DNA of 34,666 bases from Candidatus Thorarchaeota archaeon (GTDB taxonomy: Archaea > Asgardarchaeota > Thorarchaeia > Thorarchaeales > Thorarchaeaceae). The stretch covers positions 1-34,666 of the forward strand of contig JAEOUN010000125.1 in assembly GCA_016839245.1 (NCBI GenBank). The letters run 5' to 3'. Both the position numbers and the translations under genes were made by a program. The notes under the pieces are model-generated. The model had not been told where the DNA came from. It saw nothing but the letters and a program-made list of their open reading frames with translations, and did not search any database. Positions 31,818 to 34,666 of the stretch are shown here, piece by piece (position 1 is the first letter of the stretch; every line of letters starts with the position of its first letter).

Positions 31818-33422
31818 ATGGATTCCAACAGAGTAAAGATTCTTGGTACATTGATTGTAGTACTACTAGTTGTAGGAGGTGTACTAGCAGGTGTCTATCT
31901 TCTACAGCCTCAACAACCTGATGAAACAGACTCGCCATTTGTAACCATAATTGGAGCAGACGGTACTTCAACCAATGTCACACTAACAAACATGCTATCA
32001 ATGAATAGCGTTACTGGAAATAGTTCCTATCAGAATTCATACAATAATGTCAGAGGAACCGGGACATACACAGGAGTTAAGATATCCGACCTTGTAGATC
32101 TCGTTGGTGGAATGATAGAAAACGATTCCTTGAAGATTACAGCTTCTGATGAATATACTGTGACTTTTGAATATGGTAAAATCTACCCTGATGAAACTAC
32201 TCTTGCTATACAAGGAGAGATGGTACTAGCCTATGAATATAATGGAACAGTAGTACCAGACTATGAAGATGGTTTTAGGATTGCATTCCTACCCGGAGAT
32301 GGATATTATTCGAATGCTGATGCTAATGACACTACAGATCCAAATCCGTCATCAGCTGGTACACAGTGGATTTCAAATGTCGTTAAATTGGAAGTCATTG
32401 AAGCTCAACAGCCTGAAGAAACGGCATTAACATTATACTACGAAGATAACGTAGTTCCACTAACCCTATCAGAAATCGAAGCATTATCATCAATAAGTGG
32501 GGAAGGAGGGTACAAGACATCTGGAGGATCAATCAGAGGACCATATAATATCACAGGTGTTCGATTTACAACACTCTTGGGACAAATTTCAGACTTGCCT
32601 TCAAATTATACTGTGACAACAGTAGCAGGCGATGATTGGACGACTGAATACACCAAGGCAATGGTTGATGGACAACTGAGTGGCTATACGCCTTCAGGAG
32701 ATCCAATAGATACAATTCAATCAATAATGGTGTTAGCATATCAGATTAATGGAAGTCCCATTCTTGATGATGATGGTCCACTTCGAATTACATTCCTAAA
32801 CGAAGATGGTAATCTCACAGATGGTTTTCTTTGGGCTAAAAATGTCATTAATATAACAGTCGTAGAAGTAGAACCAATTTCTTTTATTCTAAAATATGAA
32901 GATACAACACTTGAGTTTACTCTCTCCGAGATCAAGGCATTGACCTCAATTAGTGGAGAAGGGGGATATAGGACATCGACAGGATCGATTAGAGGACCAT
33001 ATCAAATAACAGGAGTAGCAATGTCTACATTGCTATCTCTACTTCCATCATTACCAGACAATTACACACTGACTGCAATTTCGGGTGACGATTGGATTAC
33101 TGAATACACCAAAGCTATGGTTGATGGACAACTGAGCGGCTATACACCTACAGGAGACCCATTAGACTCGATTAACTCAACAATGGTGTTGGCATATGAG
33201 ATTGATGGAAGTCCCATTCCTGAAGGAAGCGGACCGCTTCGAATTACATTCCTGAATGAAGACGGCAATCTAACGGATGGCTCTCTCTGGGCTAAGTGGG
33301 TAATTAACATTACAGTCATTGAAGTACCACTAAGTCCTCCTACTATACGTAATTCATTGACTACATCACTTAATCCGTTTAATCTTGTATCTATCATAGA
33401 AAAAGTCAAACCATATAATTGA
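31818..33422 (+). CDS. Secreted triple-domain protein, sulfite-oxidase/molybdopterin-fold-like, cysteine-free
   Basis: 534 residues from ATG 31818. GGTGGT lies 4 nt upstream, and the neighbouring paralogue starts with the same MDS, so I reject the earlier ATG at 31806. An N-terminal membrane anchor (about 7-29, ILGTLIVVLLVVGGVLAGVYL) leads to three similar extracellular domains (about 40-195, 200-350, 355-505). Each has a G-x-Y/G-x-x-T/S-V-K/R-I/F-x-x-L core, an MVLAYE/Q segment and an F/L-R-I-x-F-L end, resembling the molybdopterin-binding domain of sulfite-oxidase-like proteins. The whole protein contains no cysteine, so the Mo ligand of those enzymes is absent and a binding or structural role is more likely. 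Domains 2 and 3 are nearly identical, indicating a recent internal duplication. Domain 1 has an extra Asp/Asn-rich loop, YYSNADANDTTDPNPS, that could bind calcium. Confidence 0.75.
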   Translation: MDSNRVKILGTLIVVLLVVGGVLAGVYLLQPQQPDETDSPFVTIIGADGTSTNVTLTNMLSMNSVTGNSSYQNSYNNVRGTGTYTGVKISDLVDLVGGMIENDSLKITASDEYTVTFEYGKIYPDETTLAIQGEMVLAYEYNGTVVPDYEDGFRIAFLPGDGYYSNADANDTTDPNPSSAGTQWISNVVKLEVIEAQQPEETALTLYYEDNVVPLTLSEIEALSSISGEGGYKTSGGSIRGPYNITGVRFTTLLGQISDLPSNYTVTTVAGDDWTTEYTKAMVDGQLSGYTPSGDPIDTIQSIMVLAYQINGSPILDDDGPLRITFLNEDGNLTDGFLWAKNVINITVVEVEPISFILKYEDTTLEFTLSEIKALTSISGEGGYRTSTGSIRGPYQITGVAMSTLLSLLPSLPDNYTLTAISGDDWITEYTKAMVDGQLSGYTPTGDPLDSINSTMVLAYEIDGSPIPEGSGPLRITFLNEDGNLTDGSLWAKWVINITVIEVPLSPPTIRNSLTTSLNPFNLVSIIEKVKPYN

Positions 33423-33777
33423 AACAAAGCTCAGAGCAATCCAGTGTTGTCCCCGTACTCGAAAGACATTATCGGATGGATTGTTCTGAGCACTCCTTTG
33501 TTTTGAAAAATTCTACACTAATTTCCAATATGATAAGAGTCTAAAGAATGAGTGTTTTGTTTTAATGAAATTAATCACTAGTTCTAGGTGAATATATAGG
33601 TTCAAAATACTATAAATTTAGAGACCATGAAAAACACGCATCGTGATTTCAGATATTAGGGGAGATGATGAAAAACTGCGCCACTACCTGCACAGGTATA
33701 ATCATTTTTGATACTTCCTAAAGCTTAAATCATAATTCGATTTGCACTCCCGTGCATATCGGTCAGTGGCGTAGATC
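33423..33777. other. Gene-free gap between paralogues
   Basis: This stretch of 355 bases holds the hairpin described separately near its left end, AT-rich sequence in the middle, and at its right end a TATA-like TTAAAT (33725-33730) and a small TGCAC-TCCC-GTGCA hairpin (33743-33756) before the next gene. I see no convincing ORF or RNA gene in it. Confidence 0.6.
33429..33503 (+). terminator. Long hairpin between the two MPT-fold-like genes
   Basis: GCTCAGAGCAATCCA (33429-33443) pairs with TGGATTGTTCTGAGC (33477-33491) with a single G-T wobble, a 15-bp stem with a 33-nt loop. The flanking AAACAAAG (33422-33429) can extend it by pairing with CTTTGTTT (33496-33503), across a short bulge. It begins just after the stop of the upstream gene and ends in a T-rich stretch, so a terminator is the simplest call. 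The large loop leaves a processed RNA or mRNA-stabilising role possible. Confidence 0.55.
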
Positions 33778-34666
33778 ATGGATTCGGAACAGACAAAGCT
33801 TGCTGCAATTTTACTAACTGCAGTAATTATTGCAGGTGCTGCAATTACATACATAGTGTTGGTACAACCAGACCAGGAACCGCAAGAGCAGGATTACAGT
33901 GCATATTTCATAACTGTCGTCGGTGGTAACGGTACAGCTATCAATGTGACTCTTGGTGATATGCTCAATATGACTACAGTATCAAGATATAGCTCATATC
34001 AAAACACCTATGGAAATATTCGAGGTCAGGGTAACTACACGGGAGTCAAAGTATCTGATCTAATTGAGCTAGTAGGTGGGATGGATGAGGAAGATAGCAT
34101 AAGAATCATTGCAGAAGATGATTATGCTCAGATATTTGAATATACAAAAGTTTACCCGAATCAAACCTACTGGGATGCCCAGGGAGATATGGTACTAGCC
34201 TATGAATACAACGAAACTATAGTCCCAGATTATGAAGACGGTTTTCGATTGGCATTCTTACCAGAAGATGGATACTATTCAAACGCTGATGCTAACGCTT
34301 CAACTGATCCTAATCCATCAGCTGCAGGACCACAATGGGTTTCAAATGTGGCTAGAATTGAGGTGCTACCATATACCTATAGTGTGACCTTAAATTTAGT
34401 AGAGAGCGAATTGCGTACATTACCTGCAACAAATGGAGAGGGAGGGTATCTGAAGAAGGATGGTGTTACCATAATTGGACCATTCAACTATACTGGTGTC
34501 CGAGTTTCATATCTTCTTGAACAGATATCAGATCTTCCAGAGAACTTTATTGTAATCGCCAGAAGTGGAGATGGTTATACATCTCAATATACAAAGAAAA
34601 TGGTCTATGGAGAGTTGAGTGGGTATAATGCGACAGGGTATCCAGTAGATGAAATCAATTCCACAA
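33778..34666 (+). CDS. Paralogue of the MPT-fold-like secreted protein, 3' partial
   Basis: The frame is open from ATG 33778 to the right edge (296 codons visible). It starts MDSEQTKLAAILLTAVIIA, with a membrane anchor (about 8-28), then a first domain closely matching domain 1 of the neighbour. The same YYSNADAN loop followed by TDPNPS and a QWVSNV segment is present, and MVLAYEYNETIVPDYEDGF is almost identical. A second domain begins at about 205 (GEGGYLKKDGVTIIGPFNYT) and is cut by the edge. No cysteine is seen so far. It is a tandem gene duplicate of the upstream protein, more diverged than the repeats inside that protein. The promoter is probably the TATA-like TTAAAT at 33725-33730. Function is unknown; outward-facing ligand binding is likely. 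Confidence 0.82.
   Translation, partial: MDSEQTKLAAILLTAVIIAGAAITYIVLVQPDQEPQEQDYSAYFITVVGGNGTAINVTLGDMLNMTTVSRYSSYQNTYGNIRGQGNYTGVKVSDLIELVGGMDEEDSIRIIAEDDYAQIFEYTKVYPNQTYWDAQGDMVLAYEYNETIVPDYEDGFRLAFLPEDGYYSNADANASTDPNPSAAGPQWVSNVARIEVLPYTYSVTLNLVESELRTLPATNGEGGYLKKDGVTIIGPFNYTGVRVSYLLEQISDLPENFIVIARSGDGYTSQYTKKMVYGELSGYNATGYPVDEINST

Noticed and set aside
33668..33721. 17-aa frame with two cysteines upstream of the last gene
   Set aside because: The purine-rich sequence lies too close to the ATG to serve as its ribosome site, there is no overlap or coupling to the next gene, and a frame this short is expected by chance.

Overview
The window comes from an archaeon of moderate to low GC. 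The clearest markers are a two-repeat TATA-binding protein, an archaeal/eukaryotic-type asparaginyl-tRNA synthetase, TATA-box promoters (one apparently leaderless), frequent TTG/GTG starts behind GGTGAT- or GGAGG-like ribosome sites, and a Cys-tailed archaeal HTH regulator. The many secreted or membrane-anchored beta-helix, Ig-like and FtsX proteins, together with lactate-permease and acyl-CoA-type enzymes, fit an organotrophic Asgard archaeon (Thorarchaeia-like is my guess from gene flavour). The sequence alone does not prove that placement. I see no rRNA, tRNA, CRISPR array, insertion sequence or phage gene.

Layout. (1) 1-5375, + strand: two overlapping FtsX/MacB-type permease subunits, the first cut by the left edge. 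(2) 5529-10942, - strand: asnS, an Ig-like surface protein, a 59-aa two-helix membrane protein, an alpha/beta hydrolase and a protein with two retropepsin lobes. (3) 10952-12402: arsM, with a 46-aa ORF overlapping its start codon, divergent from a cysteine-rich PadR regulator. Three matching dyad sites lie between them. (4) 12504-15070: TBP, then a secreted beta-helix protein. (5) 15283-20266: a small CxxC-pair protein divergent from a 46-aa ribbon-helix-helix protein, a membrane protein with a basic tail, a site-2 protease and a second, cysteine-rich beta-helix protein. (6) 20275-26589, - strand: a FadH-like flavoenzyme, an MBL-fold hydrolase, a small radical SAM protein, a lactate-permease-family transporter and an NAD-dependent epimerase. 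(7) 26700-31603: TPR protein, sirtuin divergent from the HTH regulator, enoyl-CoA hydratase-family protein, carbamate kinase and RidA. (8) 31818-34666: two adjacent paralogous secreted proteins with cysteine-free domains resembling the sulfite-oxidase/molybdopterin fold, the second cut by the right edge.

The best candidate for an undescribed system is region 3: a PadR-family repressor with CCPPDCC and CKC cysteine clusters that appears to control its own gene and an arsM operon. The operon starts with a translationally coupled 46-aa ORF and continues into a single-chain, pepsin-like double retropepsin. Its operators sit on the two TATA boxes and start regions. PadR as the arsenic sensor, and a retropepsin in an arsenic operon, are inferences that can be tested.
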